Assembly: GCF_028583425.1 (NCBI RefSeq)
Contig: NC_072792.1
Location: forward strand, 158,912,676-158,976,675
Reading direction: 5' to 3'
DNA: 64,000 nt
Source: Eublepharis macularius
Taxonomy: Eukaryota; Chordata; Lepidosauria; Squamata; Eublepharidae
In this document: positions 22,906 through 34,668 of the stretch, piece by piece
Position numbering within the stretch: position 1 is the first letter of the stretch
How the letters are laid out: every line of letters starts with the position of its first letter
Notes under the pieces: model-generated
What the model was told of the DNA's origin: nothing
What the model saw: only the letters and a program-made list of their open reading frames with translations
The model's database searches: none
Position numbers and translations under genes: made by a program

Positions 22906-24213
22906 AAGCACTATGGCTCTAGACTCTAGAGGCCCCATGAGAAAGCAGTTAACGGACCTCCGAGTGGGATCTGTTAGGATTAGTAATAGCAGAAATAAAG
23001 AGATATAGAGAGAAGAGCTTTTCATTGGCCCATCTGTCTTTGGCTCTTCCTCTCTCAAGACATAACTTTATATTATGTTTTCCTCAGGGATTATTGGGGA
23101 TATTTGTTAGTTGATGTACAGTTGCAAAGTCAGTAGTACAGTGTGGAACTGCGTGTAGTGAAACACTCTCCAAACCAGTATATTGCAACAGATACAACTT
23201 ACTTTTATTGAAGGTGATTCACGTTCACATGCATTTTTGTAGTAACAGAAAAAAAACATAGATCCAGAGGAGTTAGCCGTGTTAGTCTGTAGTAGCAAAA
23301 TCAAAAAGAGTCCAGTAGCACCTTTAAGACTAACCAATTTTATTTTATTGAAAAAACAGAAACTTAATCTAAACAACACTAGTCCTTATTACAAGTGGCC
23401 AACAAATCTGGCTGTATGTGAATGGGAGTATAGATGTGCCTCTTGCAAACTTTCACAGGAGAGTTCTACAAAACTGTCTTGCCTCTTGCAAGACCACCAG
23501 GACAGAGAGAATAAAAGCACAGAAAGAGAAGGAGTAACAGAAGCTTCCAGATCAGATAAATATACAAATAAATACACAATCTGCTTCTAAAGCAAAGGTA
23601 AAAACAGCACCTCCCTGTGTTCGGGCATGCTAAGTTACTTTTATTGCAACAGGGATGATCCTGGGTCAGGTCAAGTGATGTGTTCTATTGTTCTATACAT
23701 CCCAGACATTCAGGAGTCTGATTTGAATCAGGACAGTGGAATACAGGGAAAGAGGGCCATTTCCCCAAACATTTCTCCCAGGGCCATTTCCCCAAACTAA
23801 CTGTGTCTCCTGCTTTTTCTTGGAATATAGCAACTTCTTGTATACAAAGAAGAAGAAAAGATCCTGCAGGGGACAGTAAGCTCTAGAAAGACAGGACCGT
23901 AGAGGGAATACCTTTTAAAGGACATTTTCCCCTTGTCTGTCTGCAGAATGCTAATTTTAAACTGTTTTTAGAACTCTGCATGCTCACATCTGTCTCACAA
24001 GTTAGTTAGGCAGCTAGGTATATCTTTCCAATTTCTTATCTAGTGTGTCAGTTCTAATAATAAAGTTTTTGCTAATCTTAAATCAGTTTGATGTCCTGAC
24101 TGTTGCAAAGGCACTCCTGCCAACATTTCTTCCCACGATTTTGAAAAGGGGATTCTCTACCTGGTTGCAGGGCTACTCCTGTTTTACCATTTCAAGAAAC
24201 TGAACTTTATAGA
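22906..24213. other. Intergenic sequence with one foldback arm at 23257-23345
   Basis: The only recognised piece is 23257-23345, which carries GTGTTAGTCTGTAGTAGC, AAAGAGTCCAGTAGCACC and TTTAAGACTAACC as in the hairpin at 34143 but with a single arm. The rest shows nothing recognisable. Confidence 0.55.
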
Positions 24214-24422
24214 TAAGGTTGCCAACTCTGGGTTGGGAAATTACTGGTGACTTGCAGGTGGAGCCAGGGGAAAACAGGATTTGGGGAGAGGTGGGAGTAT
24301 ATAGCCATAGAGTCCACCCTCCATAGCAGTCATCTTTTCCAGAGGAACTGACCTCTGTAGTCTGCAGATTGGTTGTAATTCCAGGGGATGTCCACATCTC
24401 ACCTGGAGATTGGCAACCCTTA
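24214..24422 (+). mobile_element. Short hAT-type element (TAGGGTTGCC family)
   Basis: The ends are TAAGGTTGCCAACTC and GATTGGCAACCCTTA. The body has GGTTGGGAAATTACTGG, GGATTTGGGGAGAGG and TCCAGAGGAACTGACCTCTG, shared with 34669 and 62373. The target duplication is not clear. Confidence 0.8.
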
Positions 24423-25029
24423 TCTTACATTGGGTCATGAAATATCTCTATCCTTGCTTATTTCAATAAGAAGTAAGGAGGTTTGCTCTCCTCAGCTGAA
24501 GAAGAGGAAGAAGGGTTTGTGTCTGGCGTCCAGGCAGAGTTCTATTCTAAATGTTACACTTAGCACATTTCCAGTTGGTGTAGTATGAATGCATGCCATG
24601 CATGTTGATCATTGCAGACAATAATATGCATTGTATGATGAATTTTTGAAAAAGTTTCTGCTGCAATGTATTCCTCCACCTTGGAGTTCTTGAAGTTTCA
24701 TGTCCCAAGAGTCATGGCTAAGTTTCCAAGGAAGTTGTAGAAGCTGTATCCAAAGCCAGTAATTTGAAGGAGAACCACAGACACATAGAAGGCTAGACAC
24801 GCTGTTCTTCTGTATGATTTGGAGTCAGAAAACAATAGCTGAGGAGGCACACAATGCTGCTGAAAGCCTCATCCCTTTTGAGGTCTGCTCTATGTTCAAA
24901 TGACACAGGCCCAAAAGGTCATATTAAATCATTACAGAATTCTTTAAGTGGATTCTTGAAGCAGCAAGCTAACAATTCAGCATGCCAAATAAACATTGCA
25001 ACCTTGACACTTGAAAACAGAAAACTCCA
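24423..25029. other. Intergenic sequence, nothing recognised
   Basis: No coding or repeat signature was recognised between the short element and the following L2 copy. Confidence 0.45.
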
Positions 25030-25316
25030 TATGATAGTGTAATGTTTGGAGCAGACCTAAGAAAACAGCTGTGGAGTGGAATGGCATCAATATGCAGATG
25101 ACACCCAACTCAGTGTCTCACTATCTACATCACCACAGGATGCAGTAGACATCTTGGGTTGCTCCCCGACAGCTGTGGTCAAATGGCTGAAAATGAACAA
25201 ATGGAAATTGAACCCAAACAATACAGAAGTGATGCTCATTGGGAAGGCAGAGATCTTGAAGGACATTGCACTCCTCACTTTCAATGGAGTTCAGCTGACC
25301 CTTGGAGACTCAGGGG

Positions 25317-25505
25317 CAAGCTAGAAGTGATGAGTTACACTTGAATGGCAAGTGAACAGACTCACATGTTCACTCCCTGTTCACTTGCGCTCCACTTACA
25401 TTCCACTCGATCAAGTGGAGTGCAAGTGGAGCGCAAGTGAACACGGAGGAATACATGTGAGTCTGTTCACTTACCATTCAAGTGTAACTCATCACTTCTA
25501 GCTTG
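25317..25505. mobile_element. Palindromic short DNA element
   Basis: The left arm starts CAAGCTAGAAGTGATGAGTT and the right arm ends with its complement. The arms are about 90 bp with few mismatches, so the whole 189 bp can fold into one hairpin. It splits the L2 copy. No target duplication is obvious. Confidence 0.8.
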
Positions 25506-25960
25506 ACCCTCAGTTAAGAGCCTAGTAGTTATACTGGATCCAGCACTAGTGCTAGAAAAGCAAGTTAAGGCAACTATTAAAAATGCTTTCTACAACCACA
25601 CTCTAGCCTGGAAGATGGCATTCTACCTCAACATGGCCAATCTGGCCACCTGGATCTATGCTATGGTAATATCAAGGCTTGACTATTGTAATGCACTATA
25701 TATAGGTCTCTCACACAAATCAACTAGGAGACTCCAGTTGATGCAAAACGATGCAACTCAGTTGTTATTGGGAGTGAGCAGGAAAAAGAATATTACTCAT
25801 GGTTGTTGGGGGTTTTCCGGGCTGTATTGCCGTGGTCTTGGCATTGTAGTTCCTGACGTTTCGCCAGCAGCTGTGGCTGGCATCTTCAGAGGTGTAGCAC
25901 CAAAAGACAGAGATCTCTCAGTGTCACAGTGTGGAAAAGATGTAGGTCATTTGTATCTAC

Positions 25961-28169
25961 TCAGGAGGGGTGGGGTTGAGCTGAGTCATTCTGTAAGAGT
26001 TTCCCAGGGTGTGGAATGCTAATGGCGGGAGGCTTCACTGTAACCTGAGGAGGTTCTTTTGCATATGGATTGGTGCTTGATGTGCTAATCTTCTCTGCAG
26101 GGCTGTTGTCGGGTGTGGAGTGTTTTGTTGGCCTGGTGTTTTTCAGAACTGGAGCCCATGCTCTGTTCATTCTTAAGGTTTCTTCTTTCCTGTTGAAGTT
26201 TTGCTTATGCTTGTGAATTTCAATGGCTTCCCTGTGCAGTCTGACAAAGTAGTTGGAAGTGTTGTCCAGTATTTTGGTGTCCTGGAATAAGATACTGTGC
26301 CCTGTTTGAGTTAGGCTATGTTCAGCCACTGCTGATTTTTCAGGCTGTCCAAGTCTGCAGTGTCTTTCATGTTCTTTTATTCTTGTCTGGATGCTACGCT
26401 TTGTGGTCCCGATGTAAACTTGTCCACAGCTGCAGGGTATACGGTATACTCCTGCAGAGGTGAGGGGGTCTCTGCTGTCTTTTGCTGATCGTAGCATCTG
26501 TTGTATTTTTCGGGTGGGTCTGAATACTGCTTGAAGGTTATGCTTTTCCATAAGCTTTCCCATCTGATCAGTAATTCCTTTGATATATGGCAAAAACACT
26601 TTTCCTGTAGGTGACTGTTTTTCCTTGGTTGTTTGATTCATCCTGGGTTTGATTGCTCTTCGGATTTCATTTCTGGAGTAGCCATTTGCCTGAAGTGCGT
26701 GGTTTAGATGATTAATTTCCTCATTGAGAAAGCGCGGCTCACATATCCGTCTTGCACGATCCACTAATGTTTTCATTATGCCTCTTTTCTGTCGGGGGTG
26801 GTGATTGGAGTTTTTGTGTAAGTACCGATCAGTGTGAGTTGGTTTCCTGTAGACCTTGTGACCTAACTGAAAGTTTGCTTTGCGGATGACCAAGGTATCC
26901 AGGAATGAGAGTTTTCCCTCACTTTCTTTCTCCATTGTGAATTGTATGTTCAGGTGGATGTTGTTGAGATGATTCAAAAACTCCCTCAATTCTTCCTCCC
27001 CATGGCTCCAAATGATGAATGTATCATCCACAAACCGGAACCATACACTGGGTTTGTGGGGTGCTGATTCTAGAGCTGTTTTTTTCAAAATGTTCCATGT
27101 AGAAGTTTGCTATAACTGGGCTGAGTGGGCTCCCCATGGCCACCCCATCCATCTGTTCATAGAATTCGTTGTCCCATTGGAAGTAACTGGTTGTCAGACA
27201 ATGATGGAATAAGGCTGTTACATCCTCTGGGAAAATCTGATTAATCAGTGCAATAGTGTCTTTTACTGGAACCTTGGTAAACAGGGATACAACATCAAAA
27301 CTGACAAGTATGTCTTGTGGATTGAGTTTCAGAGAACTGATTTTGTTGATGAAATCTGCTGAATCTTTGATGTAAGACGAGGTTTTCCCGATGTGGTCCT
27401 GCAGGAGATCTGCCAGATGTCTAGCTAATTCATATGTCGGTGAACCAATGGCACTCACAATGGGTCGGAGTGGGACTGAATCTTTATGTATTTTGGGGAG
27501 TCCATATAGTCTAGGTGGCTGTGCTTCAGTCTTGCATAGTTTTCTGTGCGTGTCGGGATGTAGTGAGGAATTCTTGATCAGTGCATTTGTTAGCCTGGTG
27601 ATTTTGCAAGTGGGATCTCGTTTTAGTTTTTTGTAGGTGGAGGGGTCCAGGAGTTCCTTAATCTTCTTTTTGTATTCCTCCGTTTTCATGATCACTGTAG
27701 CATTGCCTTTATCAGCTGGTAGAATGATGATGTCTGGATCTGCATTGAGGGTCTTGATGGCATTTCTCTCCTTGCGTGTTATATTGCTGGTGGGAAGCTT
27801 TGCCTTTCGTAGAATCCTGGCTGTCTCTCCTCTTATTTCCTCAGCTTCCTCTTCAGGTAGATGACGGATGGCAGCTTCTACATTTGCAATGATGTCTTCC
27901 ACAGGAATTCTGGTGGGGGTGACTGCAAAGTTTCCTCCCTTTGCCAAGATGGAGGTTTCTTCTGGTGAGAGTTGACGGTCTGTCAGATTGATGACAATGC
28001 GTGCATTGTCGAGCATTGGGCTTGTCTGTCTTTTTTCCTGTAGTTTGTTAAACTTCTGCTTCTGTCTGGATGTGTGGTTGGTAAACACTTGTTCCATCTT
28101 CCTGTAGGTGAGATTATCGACCTTGTCCCAATCCTGACTTCTCATTTTATGGCTGGTGTTGATATGCAA
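25961..28169 (-). pseudogene. PLE reverse transcriptase with GIY-YIG endonuclease, one frameshift
   Basis: The N-terminal reading frame (28169-27024, 381 aa) has the PLE blocks LPADKGNATVIM, PRLYGLPKIHK, PLRPIVSAIGSP, LVSFDVVSLF and GVAMGSPLSPVIANFY. An extra A in the run near 27080 shifts the frame. The rest (27088-25961) has FVDDTF, the catalytic aspartate pair, then a C-terminal GIY-YIG nuclease (GVYRIPC, VYIGTTKRSIQTRIKEHERH). PLE proteins copy their RNA into a nicked target with these two activities. The absence of other damage indicates a young copy. The frame is open right up to the junction at 28170, so the true N-terminus is cut off. Confidence 0.9.
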
Positions 28170-28170
28170 G

Positions 28171-29467
28171 CACTATTGCACTGATTAATCAGATTTTCCC
28201 AGAGGATGTAACAGCCTTATTCCATCATTGTCTGACAACCAGTTACTTCCAATGGGACAACGAATTCTATGAACAGATGGATGGGGTGGCCATGGGGAGC
28301 CCACTCAGCCCAGTTATAGCAAACTTCTACATGGAACATTTTGAAAAAACAGCTCTAGAATCAGCACCCCACAAACCCAGTGTATGGTTCCGGTTTGTGG
28401 ATGATACATTCATCATTTGGAGCCATGGGGAGGAAGAATTGAGGGAGTTTTTGAATCATCTCAACAACATCCACCTGAACATACAATTCACAATGGAGAA
28501 AGAAAGTGAGGGAAAACTCTCATTCCTGGATACCTTGGTCATCCGCAAAGCAAACTTTCAGTTAGGTCACAAGGTCTACAGGAAACCAACTCACACTGAT
28601 CGGTACTTACACAAAAACTCCAATCACCACCCCCGACAGAAAAGAGGCATAATGAAAACATTAGTGGATCGTGCAAGACGGATATGTGAGCCGCGCTTTC
28701 TCAATGAGGAAATTAATCATCTAAACCACGCACTTCAGGCAAATGGCTACTCCAGAAATGAAATCCGAAGAGCAATCAAACCCAGGATGAATCAAACAAC
28801 CAAGGAAAAACAGTCACCTACAGGAAAAGTGTTTTTGCCATATATCAAAGGAATTACTGATCAGATGGGAAAGCTTATGGAAAAGCATAACCTTCAAGCA
28901 GTATTCAGACCCACCCGAAAAATACAACAGATGCTACGATCAGCAAAAGACAGCAGAGACCCCCTCACCTCTGCAGGAGTATACCGTATACCCTGCAGCT
29001 GTGGACAAGTTTACATCGGGACCACAAAGCGTAGCATCCAGACAAGAATAAAAGAACATGAAAGACACTGCAGACTTGGACAGCCTGAAAAATCAGCAGT
29101 GGCTGAACATAGCCTAACTCAAACAGGGCACAGTATCTTATTCCAGGACACCAAAATACTGGACAACACTTCCAACTACTTTGTCAGACTGCACAGGGAA
29201 GCCATTGAAATTCACAAGCATAAGCAAAACTTCAACAGGAAAGAAGAAACCTTAAGAATGAACAGAGCATGGGCTCCAGTTCTGAAAAACACCAGGCCAA
29301 CAAAACACTCCACACCCGACAACAGCCCTGCAGAGAAGATTAGCACATCAAGCACCAATCCATATGCAAAAGAACCTCCTCAGGTTACAGTGAAGCCTCC
29401 CGCCATTAGCATTCCACACCCTGGGAAACTCTTACAGAATGACTCAGCTCAACCCCACCCCTCCTGA
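28171..29467 (+). CDS. PLE protein C-terminal half (RT core and GIY-YIG), 5'-truncated
   Basis: The frame is open from the junction at 28171 to a stop at 29467; the first ATG, at 28277, gives 396 aa. GVAMGSPLSP at residues 3-12 and FVDD at 40-43 are RT motifs. The GIY-YIG domain covers about 234-265 with GVYRIPC and YIGTTKRSIQTRIKEH. Compared with the minus-strand copy it lacks the extra A and so stays in frame, and the predicted sequence downstream is otherwise the same. It lacks the upstream RT fingers, so it cannot act alone. No promoter is evident. Confidence 0.85.
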
Positions 29468-30143
29468 GTAGATACAAATGACCTACATCTTTTCCACACT
29501 GTGACACTGAGAGATCTCTGTCTTTTGGTGCTACACCTCTGAAGATGCCAGCCACAGCTGCTGGCGAAACGTCAGGAACTACAATGCCAAGACCACGGCA
29601 ATACAGCCCGGAAAACCCCCAACAACCATCGTTCTCCGGCCGTGAAAGCCTTCGACAATACAATATTACTCATGTTCTGCAGTCACTCCATTGGCTATCT
29701 ATCAATTACTGGGCTCAGTTCAAGGTATGGGCTATCACATACAAAGTTTTTCACAGCCTTAGTCCAGCATACATATGGGACCACCTCTTTCCCTGTGTTC
29801 CTCCATGGCAGCTTCACTCATCTGAACAGGGTCTCCTGCATGTACCACCCTGCAGATGGGCAAAATCAAGAGCTGTCCATACAGGTGCATTCTCTGTAGT
29901 GGCCCCCGCCCTCTGGAACGGGCTGTCTGAAGAGGTTAGGAGAGTCCCTACTCTCCTGGCTTTCTGCAAACAATGCAAAAATGAATTATTCAAGAGGCCC
30001 TTTTTACTCAGATAGGAGGGCTGTACTGTAGGGAGGTGGTCTCAAAGAGATGCTTCACTAAAGAGATAGGGACCATATACTTCACCACTATGTCCTATCT
30101 GTTGCTTTAAGTAGGTGCTATCTTTTGCCTTAAGTATGATCCT

Positions 30144-30525
30144 TCTGCGTAGTTCTGCGTTGAAGAAAGCTGACAGGAAGAAAATTGATTCATTTGAAAT
30201 GTGGTGCTGGAGGAGAGTTTGTGGATACCACGGATGGGCAAAAGGACAAGTAAGTGGGTTCTAAAATCAAGCCTGAATTCTCCTGAGAAGCTAAAATGAT
30301 GAAACTGAGGCTATCAAACTTTGGTCCCATCATGAGAAGTCAAGATTCACTGGAAAAGACAATAATGTTAGGAAAAGAGGAAGACCCCAAACAAGATGGC
30401 TTGACTCAATAAAGGAAGCCACAGCCTCCAGTTTGCAATTTCCGAGCAAGGCTGTTAATGATAGGATTTGGAGGTTGTTAATTCATAGGGTTGCTGTAAG
30501 GTGGAGGCGACTTAATGGCACATAG
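30144..30525 (+). mobile_element. BovB/RTE-type LINE 3' end fragment
   Basis: A plus-strand frame reads RKRGRPQTRWLDSIKEATA near 30375-30430, followed by the block AAGGCTGTTAATGATAGGAT and a terminal GACTTAATGGCAC. This arrangement is the C-terminal end of RTE-clade BovB LINEs. The same terminal block appears at the end of the 5S-derived SINEs at 47640. The copy is short and frame-broken. Confidence 0.65.
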
Positions 30526-31623
30526 TCCCATAAAGGTAGCTGATATAAGTAACTGGGTATTTGAAGTCTTTTTGTGGAAGCAAAAATCATATTGGTGTGA
30601 CACTGGAAATGCAACATGGTACTGGCTAGGAAAGGATGGTTACATATGGTTGTGAACATTTTGGAAATATATGTGAAAATCAAGCACACCCAAGAGATTT
30701 TTTTTTAAATGGTACCCTGATTGTCATTGCAAAAACATTTAGAGAAGGGCAAGCAATTTTTGACATAATCATTATAAAAGTATCTTCTTATATATTGCCA
30801 GATATTTAATAGATGATGTAGGAAACAAAACTCATGTATTGGCTATTTTTTAATGACTTTCACTAACAAAAATTAAGATCCTAGTTGTATTTTACAAGCA
30901 TCTGGGATTGAGCACAAAAGTTACTTTGCAAGCAAAATCACTTGCAAAACTAATAAATACTAGGGAGGTAACCCTTTTCACCAAGCATTTATAGGAAAAT
31001 GATTGCTCACAAGACCACTTTAAAGGCAGCCTGAACCACATGGAAGCAATACATTTTCCCATGGATGTGTGCTTTCTCAAAGTTAATGTATGGCATACAT
31101 TCCATATAATTAGAGATGGTATAAAATCTCTGCAAAAGAAGCCCTCCCTCAAGCCCTCCATGAAATGTCTGCAATAAACAGCATGTGTTTATAAATAAAA
31201 GACCCTGCCAGACAATCTTGATTGCATATTGTGACAAGAGTTTTAATATTACTAGACCAAGAGAATGCAGACAACGAAAGATTCTTTGAGTTTAGTAAAA
31301 CAATTGATACAATCTCACTCTCAAAATATTGATATTGGCACAGATACAATGTCACGTGGACCAAACACTTGCCGGAGTAACTATAAACAGAAGGTTAAAG
31401 CAGAGGGACTTGGCCAATGAAGTCAGGGTCACAGTGAAGTGCCTATTGAGGCGCCCAGCTGATGAGTCTTAGATCCTGCCTTCCTTTAACAGCATCAAAG
31501 AGTAATTGGCCTCTTAACAGAATTTGAAAATGAGAAGAAGAACAACAAACATGGGTAAGGAGAACAGATTTACTCGGGAAGAAATCAGGGAAAAAATGTG
31601 TAGAAGATAAAACTTTGACTTCA
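30526..31623. other. Intergenic sequence, nothing recognised
   Basis: AT-rich DNA with no coding, RNA or repeat signature that I could recognise. Confidence 0.45.
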
Positions 31624-31631
31624 GTGAAGAG

Positions 31632-31891
31632 CAGGGCTTTTTTCTGGGAAAAGAGGTGGTGGAACTCAGTGGGTTGCCCTCGGGGAAAATGGTCACATGG
31701 CTGGTGGCCCCGCCCCCTGATCTCCAGACAGAGGGGAGTTTAAATTGCCCTCTGCGCCGCTCCAGCGGCGCAGAGGGCAATCTAAACTCCCCTCTGTCTG
31801 GAGATCAGAGGGTGGGGCCACCAGCCATGTGACCATTTTCAAGAGGTTCCGGAACTCCGTTCCCCCGTGTTCCTGCTGAAAAAAAGCCCTG
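31632..31891. mobile_element. Palindromic hAT miniature element with 8-bp duplication
   Basis: The 260-bp element has ends CAGGGCTTTTTTCTG and, on the other strand, CAGGGCTTTTTTTCAGC. It is flanked by the direct repeat GTGAAGAG (31624-31631, 31892-31899). Its two halves are inverted copies meeting at CGCCGCTCCAGCGGCG near 31768. The inner arms, from AATGGTCACATGGCTGG, match almost perfectly. No coding capacity. Confidence 0.9.
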
Positions 31892-31899
31892 GTGAAGAG

Positions 31900-32662
31900 A
31901 CAGGAAGCTGGTTCACACATGTATGCTCACTTGCTTGATTTTTCACCAGGTTAGGCAAGATGTGAAGCAACTCCATTGAAAAGTGCTGTGTTGGAGGTGA
32001 GATAGGGTAATAGAAAAGTTCTGTCTTCAGTGATAGTTTCTCTGTTAGCTCCTTTACATGTGCAAGTAATACCTTGGGGATATTCAGGAATGCACCCAAT
32101 GTATTGACAGATAATGGACTTGACTCTTCTTCACAATCGAGAATGCTGCAAAAAAGCAGGGATCCAATGACATAAAAGAGCTTATGAGCATACAGCTACA
32201 CATGAACAGGGCCATAGGTAGACTTTCAGCTGAATATGCTGATTTTGGAGACAGGTGCCAACAGGTACAGCTCCTCTCCCCTTATGTACAAACACTGTAC
32301 ACGCTTTTGAATGTGTGTACAGCCTTCTGATGTTGGAGCCATCAAGTGGTAAATATGCATGCATGAACCAACCTACACCTATGCTCAAGCCTGTCACAGC
32401 CCCACACTAAAAGTCAGCCAGTGGGCTACTGCCTCAAATAGCATGTGGCAACAGGACAGAATCTGTCCATCATGCTGTCCATCAGATTCTGTTGATTTAT
32501 CCATGTTATGTAAGCAATTAAGAAAACAAGCAGGGACCCATGAAAAGCATGTGGGGAAAGGGAATTCCTATACCTCAGCTGGCCCCTGCTTCCTCCACTC
32601 TTTCTTCACTTCTCCATTGCTGCCTCAGAGCCAAACTTCAAGAGACACCTGACACTAGTTGA
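31900..32662. other. Intergenic sequence, nothing recognised
   Basis: No coding or repeat signature was recognised between the two palindromic elements. Confidence 0.45.
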
Positions 32663-32826
32663 ACACTTGTCAGCTTCTCTCAAGTTTTGATGGGAAATGT
32701 AGGCAGCTTGGTGGAATGTTGGACAAGTGACAGTTGAAAAGTCCATTGGACAGCAGTCAGAGAGCCAAGCTGCGAGACCAGGATGCCTACATTTCCCATC
32801 AAAACTTGAGGGAAGCTGACAAGTGT
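32663..32826. mobile_element. Palindromic miniature element
   Basis: The left end ACACTTGTCAGCTTCTCTC, followed by AAGTTTTGATGGGAAATG, is matched by its reverse complement at the right end with one or two mismatches over about 45 bp. The interior is about 75 bp. It resembles a miniature inverted-repeat element; the target duplication is unclear. Confidence 0.75.
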
Positions 32827-33129
32827 CCATCCTGTGTCAGGCATCACTTTTAGTTTGGTTCTCAGACTCTTCCTCTGCATTGCCACTTTCTTCTTCTCTA
32901 ACCCTCCTGCCAGCCAGATTATCAATCAGCTGGGTGGTGGGGAAGGGAGGGAGTCTTGAAGTTAAAAACACATCCTGTGTGCTTTCTGTTCCAAGCCTCT
33001 TACTGCTGCTACCACCAGTAGGGTTGCCAGCCCAGCTCCAAGTTGCAGTGGGAGCATTTGGGGGACAGAGACTTCAAACCACCATCACATGACACTGCCA
33101 ACATCACTTCTGGCTAGAAACTTGGAAAA

Positions 33130-33640
33130 GATGGTGGTGTCATGGGTCAGTCAGAGCTTGGGGCTAGTGAGGACTCCTCAGGAGAAGAGGAGCCTAGTGT
33201 AGCCCAGGAGGACTAACTCAGCAGAAGAGGAGCCTGGTGCAGGAGAGGCAGCGCTCACCTCCTGGCCAATGCCAGCTGCTGGTGGATAGCAATGACGAGT
33301 AGCGCCAGGACAGCTCCCTAGCAGCTGGCTGTAATCAACACACAGCTATAAAGACCAGCCCAGGAGACCTGTGGGGCATGAAAGCAACAAGTCACATTTC
33401 CTGACATTGTGACCACTACCTTGAACCTTGCCTTGACTTTTGGACCGTGTGGATCTTGCCCTTGGCATATCTTTGGACTTACTGGTAACCGACCTCTGAA
33501 CCTCCTGATTTTGCTGTACGCACTTGCCCTTGGACCACATTACTGACTGTTTGCACTCTGTGCCTTGACTTTGGACTGGACCTTGACTACTCTTCCAAAG
33601 CTAAGCGCGTTAACCCACCATGCCCCATGCCCGGCAACAT
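33130..33640 (+). mobile_element. Possible LTR or LTR-retroelement leader
   Basis: It opens with TGTCATGGGTCAGTCAGAGC, contains a TATA-like CTATAAAGACC near 33345, and continues with many TTGGACC/TTGACTT phrases to about 33600, a pattern I associate with LTR U5 or leader regions in reptile retroelements. No paired LTR, coding region or target duplication was found, so the assignment is tentative. Confidence 0.35.
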
Positions 33641-34142
33641 CACCAATGCCAGCTCAGCCCAGCCCACAACAGGTGGATTTCCCCCTATCTCTACAGTAAA
33701 AAACATAGAAAATGGAAAAATTTCTAGAGCGTCACCACATTGTACCAATGTCACTTATGGGTTCTATCCAGAGGTAACATCATGTTGTTGGGTGATGCCG
33801 TTTCCCCTATTTCTTTACCATCAACACTCCAATGAGTGCCAGTGGTGGATGGGGAACACTGGCAGGGGTTTGTCTGCTGTAAGTGGGCCAATGGCCACTG
33901 TATAGACTAGAGCCAAAAAGGTGGGAAATGAACCCACAACCAACACATCAAACAATAAACCCCCAAAAGGTTGAGCAACAGATAAAATTGATTGTGAGAT
34001 ACAATCCTAGTAAAACAATCCTGCTTTAATAAAAATGAAAGATATATATAAGTTCAAAAGTGTAAAACATAATACAGACCAAAATTAGAGTGTTTTTAAA
34101 ATCTAAGATGCAGAGGAGTTAGTCATGTTAGTCTGTAGTAGC

Positions 34143-34339
34143 AAAATCAAAAAGAGTCCAGTAGCACCTTTAAGACTAACCAACTTTATTGTAGCATAAG
34201 CTTTCGAGAATCACAGTTCTCTTCGTCAGAGAACTTCGTCAGAGAACTTCGTCTGACGAAGAGAACTGTGATTCTCGAAAGCTTATGCTACAATAAAGTT
34301 GGTTAGTCTTAAAGGTGCTACTGGACTCTTTTTGATTTT
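34143..34339. repeat. Perfect foldback: 87-bp arms, 23-bp loop
   Basis: Arm 34143-34229 is the exact reverse complement of 34253-34339. Landmarks are AAAGAGTCCAGTAGCACC, AAGACTAACCAACTTTATTG and GCATAAGCTTTCGAGAATC. A 5' extension, GAGGAGTTAGTCATGTTAG, lies at 34113. The same family appears with one arm at 23257, and with different sequence at 52195 and 60212. Confidence 0.92.
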
Positions 34340-34668
34340 AAAAACTAAATATTTTCTTATTTTGGTTTGTATGGTATTTTATGCATGCACACACATACAC
34401 ACAATGGACTTAGACTGGAGTAATTCTGCATAGAATTGCACCAATAGTGTATTTATTAAAGCAGGATTCCTTTACTAGGATTATATACATTCTCACAATA
34501 GATAGTATCTATTCCTCAACTCTTTGGGGGTTTATCAAATGACAATCCTAACCAGCAGCCTGCTGATGGGAGGGGTGGTTGAGACATCCTCTTCCATTCA
34601 CACCCCCAAATAGACTAGTGGTGATAGCAGCAGTAAGAAGCTTGGAGCAGAAAATGTGTAGGACATGC

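Larger units (their letters stand above)
25801..29661. mobile_element. Inverted dimer of a Penelope-like element (PLE)
   Basis: The insertion is flanked by the 12-bp direct repeat AATATTACTCAT (25789-25800 and 29662-29673), and removing it restores the L2 copy. It holds two head-to-head copies. The minus-strand copy runs 28170 to 25801. The plus-strand copy, starting in mid-RT, runs 28171 to about 29661. Arms 25801-27258 and 28171-29627 are inverted repeats of about 1458 bp; the only difference I found is one base in an A-run (7 versus 6). The 912-bp loop, 27259-28170, is the 5' part of the minus copy. Both outer ends are the 3' end of the element. The right end has 34 extra bases, 29628-29661. 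Confidence 0.92.
25030..30040 (+). mobile_element. L2-type LINE copy with two later insertions
   Basis: It starts with ADDTQLSVSLS near 25090 and continues through MNKWKLNPNNTEVM to LDYCNALYIGLSHKS near 25680. It breaks at 25801 and resumes at 29674 (LQSLHWLSINYWAQFK), ending near 30040. The internal insertions are a palindromic element (25317-25505) and the Penelope dimer (25801-29661). Frames are broken. Confidence 0.87.
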
